64,000 nucleotides of DNA from an uncultured Paracoccaceae bacterium (GTDB lineage: Bacteria > Pseudomonadota > Alphaproteobacteria > Rhodobacterales > Rhodobacteraceae), in NCBI GenBank assembly GCA_947494445.1, contig CANLVD010000001.1:558001-622000 (forward strand), given 5' to 3'. The notes below the pieces were generated by a model, which saw only the letters and a list, made by a program, of their open reading frames with translations, was not told the DNA's origin and searched no databases. Positions within the stretch are counted from its first letter, which is position 1; each line of letters starts with the position of its first letter. Shown piece by piece: positions 8,246 through 16,688 of the stretch. A program made the translations under genes and the position numbers.

Positions 8246-9652
8246 ATGCGCAAAACCCTTGTTGGCCCCCGGCTCCGGCAGCTTCGGCGTGAACGCAAGC
8301 AGACCCAGGCCGAGATGGCCGAGGCGCTGGGCATCTCGCCTGCCTATGTGAACCTCTTGGAAAACAACCAGCGCGCGCTGAGCGTGCAAGTGCTGATGGC
8401 GCTGACGGACGCCTATAACGTCGACTGGCGCGATCTGATCAAGGATGACGGAGCCACCCGGCTGTCGGATCTGCGCCACGTGTTGCAGGATCCGATCTTC
8501 GAGGATCAGACGCCTGATCTGCAGGAAATCCGCGGCGCACTGGATCATGCGCCCGCGCTGGTGCAGGCATTCCTGACGCTTTACGGCGCGCATCGCACGA
8601 TGATCGAGCGGGTGATGCGCAGCGGCGATGAGGGGGGGATGGCGAACCTGACCTCTTCGACGCCCGAGACGGCAATCCATGATTTCTTTCGCAACAACTC
8701 GAACCATTTCGAGGCGCTTGAGACCGCCGCCGAGCGGCTGGAGGCCGAGCGCCCGTCGCGCAATGATGACCTTTACACCACGCTCAAGACCCGGTTGCAG
8801 GAGGATCAGGGGTTCACCGTGCGCACCGCCACGCTGGAGGAGATGCCCCATATCCTGCGCGACTATGACGCCAAGGCAGGCACGGTCTATCTGTCGGAAG
8901 CGCTGGATCATCAGAACCGAAAGTTCCAGCTGGCCCATGTGCTGTGTCTGGTGACCTGTGGCGATCTGCTGGACCAGATGATCGAGCAATCCAACCTGAC
9001 AGAGGCACCATCGCGGGCGCGCTGCCGGGTGGAACTGGCCAATTATTTCGCGGCGGCCTACCTGATGCCCTATGCGCCGTTCTACACCATGGCCGAAAAG
9101 ACAAACTACGACATCGACCGTCTGGCGGCCGCCTTTGACGTGTCCTTCGAGCAAGTCTGCCAGCGTCTGACGACCCTGCAACGCGAAGGTCAGAAGGGCG
9201 TGCCGTTTTTCTTCCTGCGGGTCGACAAGGCGGGCAATGTGACCAAGCGGTTCAATGCGACCTCCTTCCATCTGGCCGAGCATGGCGGGTCCTGTCCGGT
9301 CTGGAACGTGCACGCGGCCTTTCGCACGCCGGGCCTGATCCTGCCGCAGTTTCTGGATCTGCCCGATGGCCAGCGGTTCTTTTCGATAAGTCGCACGACC
9401 GAGCGTCCGGTGTTCAGCCGCGAGACCCAAGACCGGCGGCTGGCGGTGGCACTGGGCTGCGAGATGCAGCATGTCCACAGGGTGGGCTATGCGTCGAGTT
9501 ACAATCTCAAGGACGAGGGTCTGTTCTCGCCCATCGGGATCAACTGTCACCTTTGCCCGCGGCAGGCCTGTTCCCAGCGCGCCCATCAGCCGCTGCACAT
9601 GAACCTGCCAATTGACGCCAATCGGCGCGGCAATACCCGTTACGAGAGCTGA
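8246..9652 (+). CDS. XRE-family regulator with IrrE-like and ScfR (DUF2083) domains
   Basis: This is a cytoplasmic transcription factor. An N-terminal helix-turn-helix (about residues 5-62; QTQAEMAEALGISPAYVNLL) precedes an ImmA/IrrE-like region (about 200-300) and a C-terminal short-chain fatty acyl regulator domain (about 300-468). Family members (RamB, MccR, PrpC regulators, ScfR) control propionate, acetate or methylmalonyl pathways by sensing acyl-CoA. The peptidase-like motif reads FQLAHVLCLV instead of HExxH, so proteolytic activity is not expected. The C-terminal CHLCPRQAC cluster is typical of the group. It is divergent from the TctC-like gene. The target genes cannot be read from the window. 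Confidence 0.88.
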   Translation: MRKTLVGPRLRQLRRERKQTQAEMAEALGISPAYVNLLENNQRALSVQVLMALTDAYNVDWRDLIKDDGATRLSDLRHVLQDPIFEDQTPDLQEIRGALDHAPALVQAFLTLYGAHRTMIERVMRSGDEGGMANLTSSTPETAIHDFFRNNSNHFEALETAAERLEAERPSRNDDLYTTLKTRLQEDQGFTVRTATLEEMPHILRDYDAKAGTVYLSEALDHQNRKFQLAHVLCLVTCGDLLDQMIEQSNLTEAPSRARCRVELANYFAAAYLMPYAPFYTMAEKTNYDIDRLAAAFDVSFEQVCQRLTTLQREGQKGVPFFFLRVDKAGNVTKRFNATSFHLAEHGGSCPVWNVHAAFRTPGLILPQFLDLPDGQRFFSISRTTERPVFSRETQDRRLAVALGCEMQHVHRVGYASSYNLKDEGLFSPIGINCHLCPRQACSQRAHQPLHMNLPIDANRRGNTRYES

Positions 9653-9664
9653 CATCGATGGGAT

Positions 9665-9744
9665 GCCTCCGGCGGGGATATTTGGGCCAAGAAGTGGGGC
9701 GGGGTCTGTGCTTCGATTTTCCGGTAAATACTCCCGCCGGAGGC
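9665..9744. repeat. CCTCCGGCGGG inverted repeat of the Roseobacter intergenic type
   Basis: GCCTCCGGCGGGGATATTT (9665-9683) and AAATACTCCCGCCGGAGGC (9726-9744) are inverted copies matching at 17 of 19 positions. The first is followed by GGGCCAAGAAG. The element fills the gap between the regulator and argE. From memory, short elements with this core recur between genes in Rhodobacteraceae genomes; the repeat itself is seen directly, the wider distribution is recalled. It could act as a transcription terminator for the upstream gene. Confidence 0.7.
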
Positions 9745-9761
9745 CGCACAGGTCTGTCCCC

Positions 9762-10907
9762 ATGAAAACTCTTGATATTCTCGATGTCCTCTTGGGGTTC
9801 GACACCACCAGCGCGCGGTCCAATTTGGAGATGATCGACTGGATTGCAGGGCAGTTGCAGGCGCGTGGGATCACGCCAGCGCGGATCATGAATGACGCGG
9901 GCTCCAAGGCCAATCTTTATGCAACCATCGGTGGGGATGGCGCGGGTGTGATGCTGTCGGGGCATACGGATGTGGTGCCTGTGGACGGGCAGGACTGGTC
10001 ATTTCCACCCTTTGCCGCGACCCGGAAGGATGGCCGGGTTTATGGCCGGGGGGCGGCTGACATGAAGGGGTTTCTGGCAGCGGCCCTGTCGATGGGTTTT
10101 GCAGCGGCGGACCGTGATCTGGTCACGCCGCTTCATCTGGCGTTTTCCTACGATGAGGAGATCGGCTGTATCGGTGTGCGCTCGATGATCGACATGCTGG
10201 CCAAAGCACCACAGCGCCCGCGCCTGTGCATCGTTGGCGAGCCGACCGGCATGGCGGTGGCAACCGGGCACAAGGGCAAGCTGGCGGCGCGCGCGCTCTG
10301 CCGGGGGCGGGCCGGGCATTCCGCACTTGCGCCACAGGCGCTGAACGCGATCCATCTTGCCAGCGATCTGGTGGCGGCGATCCGCGAACTGCAGGCAGAC
10401 CTTGCCGGATCAGGGGCGCAGGACCCGGCTTATGATGTGCCCTATTCGACGTTGCATGTGGGCAGGATTGCGGGGGGTGTTGCGCTCAATATCGTGCCCG
10501 AGACTTGCACGCTTGATTTCGAGATCCGCAATCTGGCGGGCGATGATGCGGGAGAGTTGCTGGAGCAGATCCGTGCGCGGGCGGCAGCGATTGTTGCGCA
10601 GGCAAATGATCCGTCTGCTGCCATCGAGATCGAGGTGGTCAACAGCTATCCGGGGCTGGACACGGACGAGGCGGGCTGGGCTGTGGAGTTCGTGCGGTCC
10701 CTGACCGGCAGCAACCTTGCGATGAAGGTGGCATTCGGCACCGAGGGCGGCTTGTTTTCCCGCGATCTGGGGGTGCCAACGGTGGTTTGCGGTCCCGGTG
10801 ACATGGCGCAGGGGCACAAGGCGGATGAATATGTGAGCGAGGCCCAGCTTGCCCAATGCGATGCCATGCTGGCGCGTCTTCTGGAGCGGCTGGAGGTGGG
10901 GCTTTAG
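9762..10907 (+). CDS. argE: Acetylornithine deacetylase-like M20 peptidase family enzyme
   Basis: This is a metal-dependent deacylase of about 381 residues. It shows the M20 metal-site signatures GHTDVVPVDGQ, YGRGAADMKG and YDEEIGC, then a lid domain, and ends with GTEGGLFSRDLGVPTVVCGPG and GHKADEYV. The best match in memory is ArgE, which converts N-acetylornithine to ornithine; other N-acyl amino acid hydrolases look alike. The open frame extends upstream to 9612, but the homologous start MKTLDILDVLLGFDTTS begins at 9762, so the longer version would run through the inverted repeat. Its end overlaps the end of the PIG-L gene on the opposite strand. No other arginine biosynthesis gene is adjacent, so a role in the neighbouring catabolic locus is possible. 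Confidence 0.85.
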   Translation: MKTLDILDVLLGFDTTSARSNLEMIDWIAGQLQARGITPARIMNDAGSKANLYATIGGDGAGVMLSGHTDVVPVDGQDWSFPPFAATRKDGRVYGRGAADMKGFLAAALSMGFAAADRDLVTPLHLAFSYDEEIGCIGVRSMIDMLAKAPQRPRLCIVGEPTGMAVATGHKGKLAARALCRGRAGHSALAPQALNAIHLASDLVAAIRELQADLAGSGAQDPAYDVPYSTLHVGRIAGGVALNIVPETCTLDFEIRNLAGDDAGELLEQIRARAAAIVAQANDPSAAIEIEVVNSYPGLDTDEAGWAVEFVRSLTGSNLAMKVAFGTEGGLFSRDLGVPTVVCGPGDMAQGHKADEYVSEAQLAQCDAMLARLLERLEVGL

Positions 10908-13204
10908 TTGCGGTGGGCCACCAGATTGGCCATCAGACGGAAGGCGCCGGGGACCAGATGGCGCATCTGGTGGTGCAGGATCAGCGATGTGTGGACATGA
11001 CGGCCTGCGCCGATGTTGGCTGACAGCAATGCGCCCTTGAGCGGGGCCTCGTCGGGATCGGCCATGGACAGGAGCGGCTGATAGGCCTCATCCCAGCGGC
11101 TGGCGAAATAAAGCCCGCGTTCCTTGTGCCAGCCACGCCAATCCTCGGACCCGATGCGGTTGGGCGTGTTCAGGAGCGGATGGTCGGGCAGGAGGTGCTT
11201 GACCCGTGCCTTTGCGTCCGTCACCCGCCAGCGCAACGAGGGCTGGCCAATCTCCAGAAAGGCGGGCGGCACGGTCTCGGGTGTCCAGTTGTCCCAGGGG
11301 CGGTGATAAAGCGTGACCAGCGTGCCGCCGTCGCGGACCCATTGGTGCAGGGCGGGCATGCGGCTGAGCAGACCGTCGCGAAAGCGCAGTGCGAAGATGC
11401 CGATGACGATGCTGTCGATCTCGGCCAGTTTCGCGGGGTCATCGAGATCCTGTGGTGACAGATCGGTGACCGTCATGCCGATGCGCCGCAGCCAGTGATC
11501 GACCTGATCATTGCCGCCGCCGATATAGCCGAGCCGGGTTTGCGGCAGCGCCACGTCGAGAACCCGCAGGCGCAGCGTTGCGGGTGTTGTCAGAAGCCGA
11601 GGTGCTGTATGGTCGTGGCGGATCTGGTGCAGGGTTTGGGCGGCCTTTCCGCCCAAGGTGACGGGGATTTCCGTCAGTCCTTCCGGGGGCGAAGGCGGCG
11701 GGGTGATGGTCAGGCCGTCCGTCTGCCGCCCGGCCCGCCAACCCGGTGGCAGGCCAAGACCGACGGAGGCGCCCTCGGGCGTGATATCCGACGGGTTGAG
11801 GCTTGCACTCGTGCGGCTGTGCGACAGGTTCAGCACGTCATGGGTCGGATCAAGACGGGTGGTGCAGCCCGGACGCACCAGCGGCGTCGTGGTGAGCGGC
11901 ACGTGCGTCGTCGACGTAACGCCATGGCTGCGGATCGTAAGCGAAAACGCGGGCTCGGATGCATGGTCGGGCAGGTAGCGGGTCGGATAGGGATCAGATT
12001 GCGAGGCCCTGGAAAGCGTCAGCGTTTCGCCGCTCAGGGACCAGCCTTCGGGCAGGAGCGGCGTGACGGTGACCTGATCGGCCAGACCGGCCTGCTGGCT
12101 GATGGTCAGGGCGGTCGTGTCATCGGGGGCGAGCAGATCGCGCGGGGTTTCGCTGGTGACAGTCACACCGGCCGCGATGCGGATCAGCGTGGCAAGCTGC
12201 TGGCGCTTGCGGGTGATGCGATGCGCATGGGGAGCGGTCTCTTCATCGGGCAAAGCGCCAAACGCTGCGGAGGCATGATGCAGGATCGCTGCGCGGTCGG
12301 GGAAGGCGGCGAAGGCCTGATCAATGTGGTCCTGCGCCTGATCATGGCCGAGATCGGCAAGGGTCTGCGGCAGGCCCGAGGCCGGTGTGAGGTCGGGACC
12401 GTCGACATGGCTTTGCACCAGATGGAGCGGATAGTCCCGCGGCTCGGCCGGGGGGCGCTGGTCCATGCCCTGTGATCTGTGGGCGGAATGGGAGTGCCGT
12501 CCGATGGCCGCATAGCTTTGGCCCGAAACCGGGTCAGCGCCGTCACCTGACACGGTGAGCGTGGCCGGTGGCGGTGGCAGGGCATCGTCATAGGATTGCC
12601 CGGCACCTGACCACGCTGGCAGGTAGAGCTTTGCGATCTGCCAGGGTGTGAGGTCCCCGGTCTTGAACGCCGGGTCAGCGGCTAGATCCATGACCTTGTG
12701 GGCCGCTGCCGTCATCGCGCGGTGGTGGCCATGCTGTCCGGGGACATCGAGGAAGGTGGGGCAGAGGATGTCTGGTCGGACTTCGCGGATGACTTGGACG
12801 AAACGCTGGAGGGTGCGCGCCTCACCCCAGTGGTGCAGGGTCTCCGTCCCGGTTTTGGAAAAGCCGAAATCGTGGATCGGATCCTCGGGGCTTTCGGAGA
12901 GCCAGTGAAGCGCCATGTTCATGCGCTTGGCCGCGACCTCCATCTCGGCGGTGCGCAGGGTGCCGAGCGCGGGGCCGCTTTCCTGACCGATGTCGTTTTG
13001 GCCACCTTCGCCCCGGGTGGAGCAGACAAAGCTAAGGTCAAACCCGTCACGCTGGCCGAGTGCGGCCAGCAGGCCCGAGGTCTCATCGTCGGGATGAGCG
13101 CCCGAGTTCATGAACGAGATGACCGAACGGAGCGGCAGGAGCGCGCGCCAGAGCGCGATGGTGTCAGGGTCGGAGGCCGGTGTCGTCTGAGGGGTCAGCG
13201 TCAT
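10904..13204 (-). CDS. PIG-L family deacetylase fused to a C-terminal amidotransferase-like domain
   Basis: The N-terminal domain is a PIG-L (LmbE) zinc-dependent N-deacetylase, with AHPDDE at residues 36-41 and the later metal ligands in DVPGQHGHH. Such enzymes remove acetyl groups from N-acetylglucosamine conjugates. A long beta-rich middle follows. The last 200 or so residues (from TRLGYIGGGNDQVD, through IDSIVIGIFALRF and LHQWVRDGGTLVTLYHRP) resemble class I amidotransferase/ThuA-type folds. I chose ATG 13204, which has GGAG upstream and starts 16 bases after the ROK gene ends; the frame could start at 13279, inside that gene. It is probably cotranscribed with the ROK regulator. The substrate is unknown. 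Confidence 0.83.
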   Translation of the reverse strand: MTLTPQTTPASDPDTIALWRALLPLRSVISFMNSGAHPDDETSGLLAALGQRDGFDLSFVCSTRGEGGQNDIGQESGPALGTLRTAEMEVAAKRMNMALHWLSESPEDPIHDFGFSKTGTETLHHWGEARTLQRFVQVIREVRPDILCPTFLDVPGQHGHHRAMTAAAHKVMDLAADPAFKTGDLTPWQIAKLYLPAWSGAGQSYDDALPPPPATLTVSGDGADPVSGQSYAAIGRHSHSAHRSQGMDQRPPAEPRDYPLHLVQSHVDGPDLTPASGLPQTLADLGHDQAQDHIDQAFAAFPDRAAILHHASAAFGALPDEETAPHAHRITRKRQQLATLIRIAAGVTVTSETPRDLLAPDDTTALTISQQAGLADQVTVTPLLPEGWSLSGETLTLSRASQSDPYPTRYLPDHASEPAFSLTIRSHGVTSTTHVPLTTTPLVRPGCTTRLDPTHDVLNLSHSRTSASLNPSDITPEGASVGLGLPPGWRAGRQTDGLTITPPPSPPEGLTEIPVTLGGKAAQTLHQIRHDHTAPRLLTTPATLRLRVLDVALPQTRLGYIGGGNDQVDHWLRRIGMTVTDLSPQDLDDPAKLAEIDSIVIGIFALRFRDGLLSRMPALHQWVRDGGTLVTLYHRPWDNWTPETVPPAFLEIGQPSLRWRVTDAKARVKHLLPDHPLLNTPNRIGSEDWRGWHKERGLYFASRWDEAYQPLLSMADPDEAPLKGALLSANIGAGRHVHTSLILHHQMRHLVPGAFRLMANLVAHRN

Positions 13205-13220
13205 GGCGGCGCTCCGGGTG

Positions 13221-14387
13221 TCAGAGGATTGCGGTGGCGGGGGTGAAAGTGGCGTTGAGCACCATGGACGCGGCGCCAAGCGTGGCGGTCATCTGCCCGG
13301 TCGCGCCGCGTTGCAGGCGCGGCAGGCCGGTGTCTTCGCGTTGCGAGACCGAAGAGCGCGACAGGGTGGTGCGCGCGATCAGGTCATCGAGAATGCCTTC
13401 GGGCATGGCGCCACCGAGCAAAACCGTCTGGGGATCGAAAATGTTTTCAACGATCAGCAGAGCCTGCGAGAGGGCCTTCGCGCCCTGTCCGATCCACTGG
13501 GTCATGGCCGGGTTGCGGTCAGCGTGCAGGGTGGCCAGTTCGTCGAAATTCAGACGGCTGAAGCCTGCGGCCCCCATGTGGTGTTGCAGGGACAAGCGCG
13601 ACAGACGGGTTTCCAGCAGTGCCGGACCATCGTCGGTCTGGATCGGAATCTGGCCGATCTCGCCTGCGTTGCCGAAAGCGCCCGAGATCAGCTTGCCATC
13701 GGCGATAACACCAAGACCAAGCCCGGTGCCGAAATAGAGGTAGGCGTAGTTTGTCAGGCCGTGAGCGGCACCCGAGATGCGTTCAGCCATGGCGGCCGCA
13801 TTGGCGTCATTGCCCAGCAGAACCTCCTGCGAGAGGCGATTGCTGAGCAGGTCGCCTGCATCCACCGATTGCCAGCCGGGCAGGTCGGCGCTGAGGCCCG
13901 AAAGTCCGGTTTCACCGAACGGGCCGGGCATGACGACGCCGACGCCGAGCAGGCGGGAGCCGTCGATCTTGCTGTCGTGCAGCAGCGCCTCGCGGATCTT
14001 GACGATCTCGCTGGCGACATGTTCGGGCTGGGGCGTGGTAAGCGGGCGGCGCTGGACACTGACCTTGGTGCCGGAAAGATCAAGCAGGGCGGCGAGCAGT
14101 GCGTTGGTGCGGATCTCGACCCCCATGGCGTAGCCGCCTGTGGGGTTGACGCCATATTGCACCGCCGGGAGGCCGCGGCCCGAAGACAGGACACCGGTTT
14201 CCACCAGCAGCCCTTCGGATGTGAGCTCGGCCATGATGTTGCTGACGGCCTGTGTGCTGAGACCCAGACGGCGGGCGATCTGGGCGCGTCCCATGTCGCC
14301 TGTAGATTGAATGATGCCCATGACCGCCTGACGGTTGGCAGTGCGGGAGCGCTCGGCATTTGAGCCTTTGGGTTTCGTGGGAATCAT
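13221..14387 (-). CDS. ROK family transcriptional regulator (zinc motif missing)
   Basis: The N-terminal winged helix-turn-helix (about residues 20-75; MGRAQIARRLGLSTQAVSNI) is followed by a ROK sugar-binding domain with VVMPGPFGETG and LGNDANAAAMAE. Most ROK regulators carry a zinc site made from the His of GHxP and a CxCGxxGCxE segment. Here the equivalent stretch reads GEIGQIPIQTDDGPALLETR, with no cysteines and Gln in place of His, so the zinc site is lost. It faces the sugar transport operon and precedes the PIG-L gene, so it probably controls both by binding between 14388 and 14476. Confidence 0.9.
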   Translation of the reverse strand: MIPTKPKGSNAERSRTANRQAVMGIIQSTGDMGRAQIARRLGLSTQAVSNIMAELTSEGLLVETGVLSSGRGLPAVQYGVNPTGGYAMGVEIRTNALLAALLDLSGTKVSVQRRPLTTPQPEHVASEIVKIREALLHDSKIDGSRLLGVGVVMPGPFGETGLSGLSADLPGWQSVDAGDLLSNRLSQEVLLGNDANAAAMAERISGAAHGLTNYAYLYFGTGLGLGVIADGKLISGAFGNAGEIGQIPIQTDDGPALLETRLSRLSLQHHMGAAGFSRLNFDELATLHADRNPAMTQWIGQGAKALSQALLIVENIFDPQTVLLGGAMPEGILDDLIARTTLSRSSVSQREDTGLPRLQRGATGQMTATLGAASMVLNATFTPATAIL

Positions 14388-14415
14388 GGTTGTGTGATAG
14401 CTCGCAAGTCTTGAA

Positions 14416-14434
14416 AACTCAAGTATTTTGAGTT
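14416..14434. promoter_or_regulatory. Palindrome, candidate ROK operator
   Basis: AACTCAA (14416-14422) and TTGAGTT (14428-14434) form a perfect seven-base inverted repeat with a five-base spacer, in the 90-base gap between the ROK gene and the transport operon. A related CAAGTcTTGA lies just before it (14405-14414). The position suits a shared operator; binding is inferred. Confidence 0.5.
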
Positions 14435-14476
14435 ATTGGGTGGTGAACAGCGCTATTTTCGGGAGAGATTTTGAAC

Positions 14477-15730
14477 ATGTCCAGAATGTTGAGACGAACT
14501 GTACTTGCCGGCCTGAGTGCCGCCACTTTGCTTTTGTCAAATGCGGCCAATGCTGTCGAGATCGAATACTGGCAGTATTTCTTTGATGCGCGCGTCAAGG
14601 CGATGGAGCAGCTGATCGAGAATTTCGAGGCTGCCAACCCGGATATCACCGTGACAATGACGCATTTTCCCTATGCCGATTACCGCACCAAGGTGGCAGC
14701 GGCCATTCCCGCGGGTGAAGGGCCTGACGTGGTGCAGTTGTTCTATGGCTGGCTGAATGACTACATCGATGCCGAGCTGATCCAGCCGCTGCCCAACGAC
14801 AGTTTTGATCCCGCGACCATCGATGCGGAGTTTTTCCCTATGGTCGGCGCGATGAAGCGTGACGGATCCTATTTTGCGCTGCCCACGGCCGTGCGCTCGC
14901 TGGCGCTGTTCTACAACACACGGCTGTTCGATGAGGCAGGCGTGGACGGTCCGCCCGAGACGCTGGATGAGTTGATCGAGGTGGCCAAGGCGCTGACCAA
15001 GAAGGATGGCGCGGGCAACATCACGCAGGTGGGCATCACCACAGGGATGACCGCGCAGGATCACCACTGGTTCCGCGAAGGGCTGATCCGCCAGTTTGGC
15101 GGCGAGCCTTACACGGATGATTACCAGACGGTGAATTACACATCCGAGGCCGGTCAGGCTGCGTTGAAATTCTATACCGATCTGGAAAAGGTCCACGGTG
15201 TGACCGCATCGGGATTCATGGATGAGCCGCAGGCGGCCTTCAAGGCCGGGCGCGCCGGCATGCACATCGACGGGTCCTTCCGCATCGGCAGCCTGAACGG
15301 GGTGCGCGGCCTGAAATGGGGCGTGACCGAACTGCCCGCAACAGCGGATGGGATGCGCTCGAACTATTCATCCTATTGGGTGAATGGCATCACTTCGAAG
15401 GCCGAGGGCGAGAAATACGACGCGTCCGTGAAGTTCCTGCAATACATCACCTCGGATGAAGCGATGCAGATCTGGCTGGATGTGGTGGGTGAATTGCCCG
15501 CCAAACCTTCGGTGGGCCTGACAGAGGCCAATGCCAATGACGAGACTTTTGGTCCGTTCATCCGGGGCCTTGCCTATGCGCACACCACCAAATTCGCCAA
15601 TGAAAGCGCGCAGCGACAGGTCTTTGTCGACATGGTTGCCCGCACGGATCTTGAGGGGCAGTCGCTGAGCGACAGTCTGGCTCAGGCTGCGGCCGACGAG
15701 CAGAAGATCCTTGACGATTATTACAAGTGA
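14477..15730 (+). CDS. Sugar ABC transporter substrate-binding protein (family 1)
   Basis: This periplasmic protein of 417 residues captures the substrate for the permeases encoded next. A Sec signal (about residues 1-27; MLRRTVLAGLSAATLLLSNA) precedes a mature region with the family 1 binding-protein layout: EYWQYFFDARVKAMEQLI, GEGPDVVQLFYGWLNDYI and the late YSSYWVNGITSKA. ATG 14477 has GGGAGAG nine bases upstream and is preferred to TTG 14471. It is the first gene of a six-gene operon. The family carries sugars, polyols or glycerol phosphodiesters, and the actual ligand cannot be told. Confidence 0.92.
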   Translation: MSRMLRRTVLAGLSAATLLLSNAANAVEIEYWQYFFDARVKAMEQLIENFEAANPDITVTMTHFPYADYRTKVAAAIPAGEGPDVVQLFYGWLNDYIDAELIQPLPNDSFDPATIDAEFFPMVGAMKRDGSYFALPTAVRSLALFYNTRLFDEAGVDGPPETLDELIEVAKALTKKDGAGNITQVGITTGMTAQDHHWFREGLIRQFGGEPYTDDYQTVNYTSEAGQAALKFYTDLEKVHGVTASGFMDEPQAAFKAGRAGMHIDGSFRIGSLNGVRGLKWGVTELPATADGMRSNYSSYWVNGITSKAEGEKYDASVKFLQYITSDEAMQIWLDVVGELPAKPSVGLTEANANDETFGPFIRGLAYAHTTKFANESAQRQVFVDMVARTDLEGQSLSDSLAQAAADEQKILDDYYK

Positions 15731-15736
15731 CAACTG

Positions 15737-15773
15737 GTCGGTCCGGGGGCTCTCTCTCCCACCTCGGGCCGAC
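15737..15773 (+). promoter_or_regulatory. Intercistronic hairpin after the binding-protein gene
   Basis: GTCGGTCCG (15737-15745) can pair with CGGGCCGAC (15765-15773), including one G-U pair. It lies in the 64-base gap between the binding-protein gene and the first permease gene. Such hairpins often protect the binding-protein mRNA or partly terminate transcription, so that more binding protein than permease is made; that role is inferred. Confidence 0.5.
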
Positions 15774-15794
15774 GCCTTCTTGAGCCCCTGATCA

Positions 15795-16688
15795 ATGACC
15801 CTCTATCGCAACCTGACCATCCGGCAAAAACAGATCGTCTGGGCCTGGGCGTTTCTGGCGATTCCGGTGCTGTTCTACGGGGTGATCCGGTTCTATCCCA
15901 CGGGCACGGCTGTGGTGATCTCTTTCCAGAACTGGAACCTGCTGGGGGACCGGACATGGGCGGGGCTGGAGAATTACCGGGAGCTGTGGAATGACCCGGT
16001 GTTCTGGAAGGTGTTTCGCAACACATTTGCCTATCTGCTGATCGGCACGCCGGTGTCGCTGCTGCTGAGCTTCGTGATTGCCTATCATCTGGACAAGCTG
16101 CGGTTCATGCATGGCTTCCTCAGGATGCTGTATTTCCTGCCATTCATGACCTCGGCGGTGGCGATGGCATGGGTCTGGCGCTGGTTCTATCAGGGCGTGC
16201 CCATCGGGTTGTTCAACAACTTGCTGGCCAGTGTCGGGATCGCGCAGATCGAGTTTCTGAATTCCACCACCAATGCGCTTCCCGCGGTGCTGGCGCCTGC
16301 AGTCTGGGCCGGTCTGGGCTTTCAGGTGATCATCTTCATGGCAGGGCTGAGGGCAATCCCCACGTCATACTATGAGGCGGCCAAGATCGACGGGGTCGGC
16401 TGGTGGACGGTGCTGACGCAGATCACCCTGCCGCTTCTGAAACCCACCATTGTCTTTATCGTGGTCCTGTCCTCCATCGGGTTTCTCAGGATTTTCGACC
16501 ACGTCTTCAACATGACCACCAACAACCCCGGCGGGCCGCTGAACGCGACCAAGCCCTTGGTGCTGATGATCTATGACACGGCGTTCAACGGGTTCAACAT
16601 GGGCTATGCAGCAGCACAGACGGTTGTGCTGTTCACCATTCTGCTGATCGTGTCGCTGATCCAGCTGTATCTGCTGAGGTCCGACTAG
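15795..16688 (+). CDS. Sugar ABC transporter permease (MalF type)
   Basis: This 297-residue inner-membrane protein has about six hydrophobic spans and the cytoplasmic EAA loop YYEAAKIDGVGWWTVLTQIT, where the ATPase docks. It belongs to the MalF/UgpA family of carbohydrate importer permeases. Its stop codon abuts the ATG of the second permease gene with no spacer. It works with the second permease, the upstream binding protein and the ATPase at 19054. Confidence 0.93.
   Translation: MTLYRNLTIRQKQIVWAWAFLAIPVLFYGVIRFYPTGTAVVISFQNWNLLGDRTWAGLENYRELWNDPVFWKVFRNTFAYLLIGTPVSLLLSFVIAYHLDKLRFMHGFLRMLYFLPFMTSAVAMAWVWRWFYQGVPIGLFNNLLASVGIAQIEFLNSTTNALPAVLAPAVWAGLGFQVIIFMAGLRAIPTSYYEAAKIDGVGWWTVLTQITLPLLKPTIVFIVVLSSIGFLRIFDHVFNMTTNNPGGPLNATKPLVLMIYDTAFNGFNMGYAAAQTVVLFTILLIVSLIQLYLLRSD

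Noticed and set aside
9612-9761. N-terminal extension of argE
   Set aside because: The extra 50 codons cross the regulator's end and the inverted repeat; family homology starts at the ATG at 9762.
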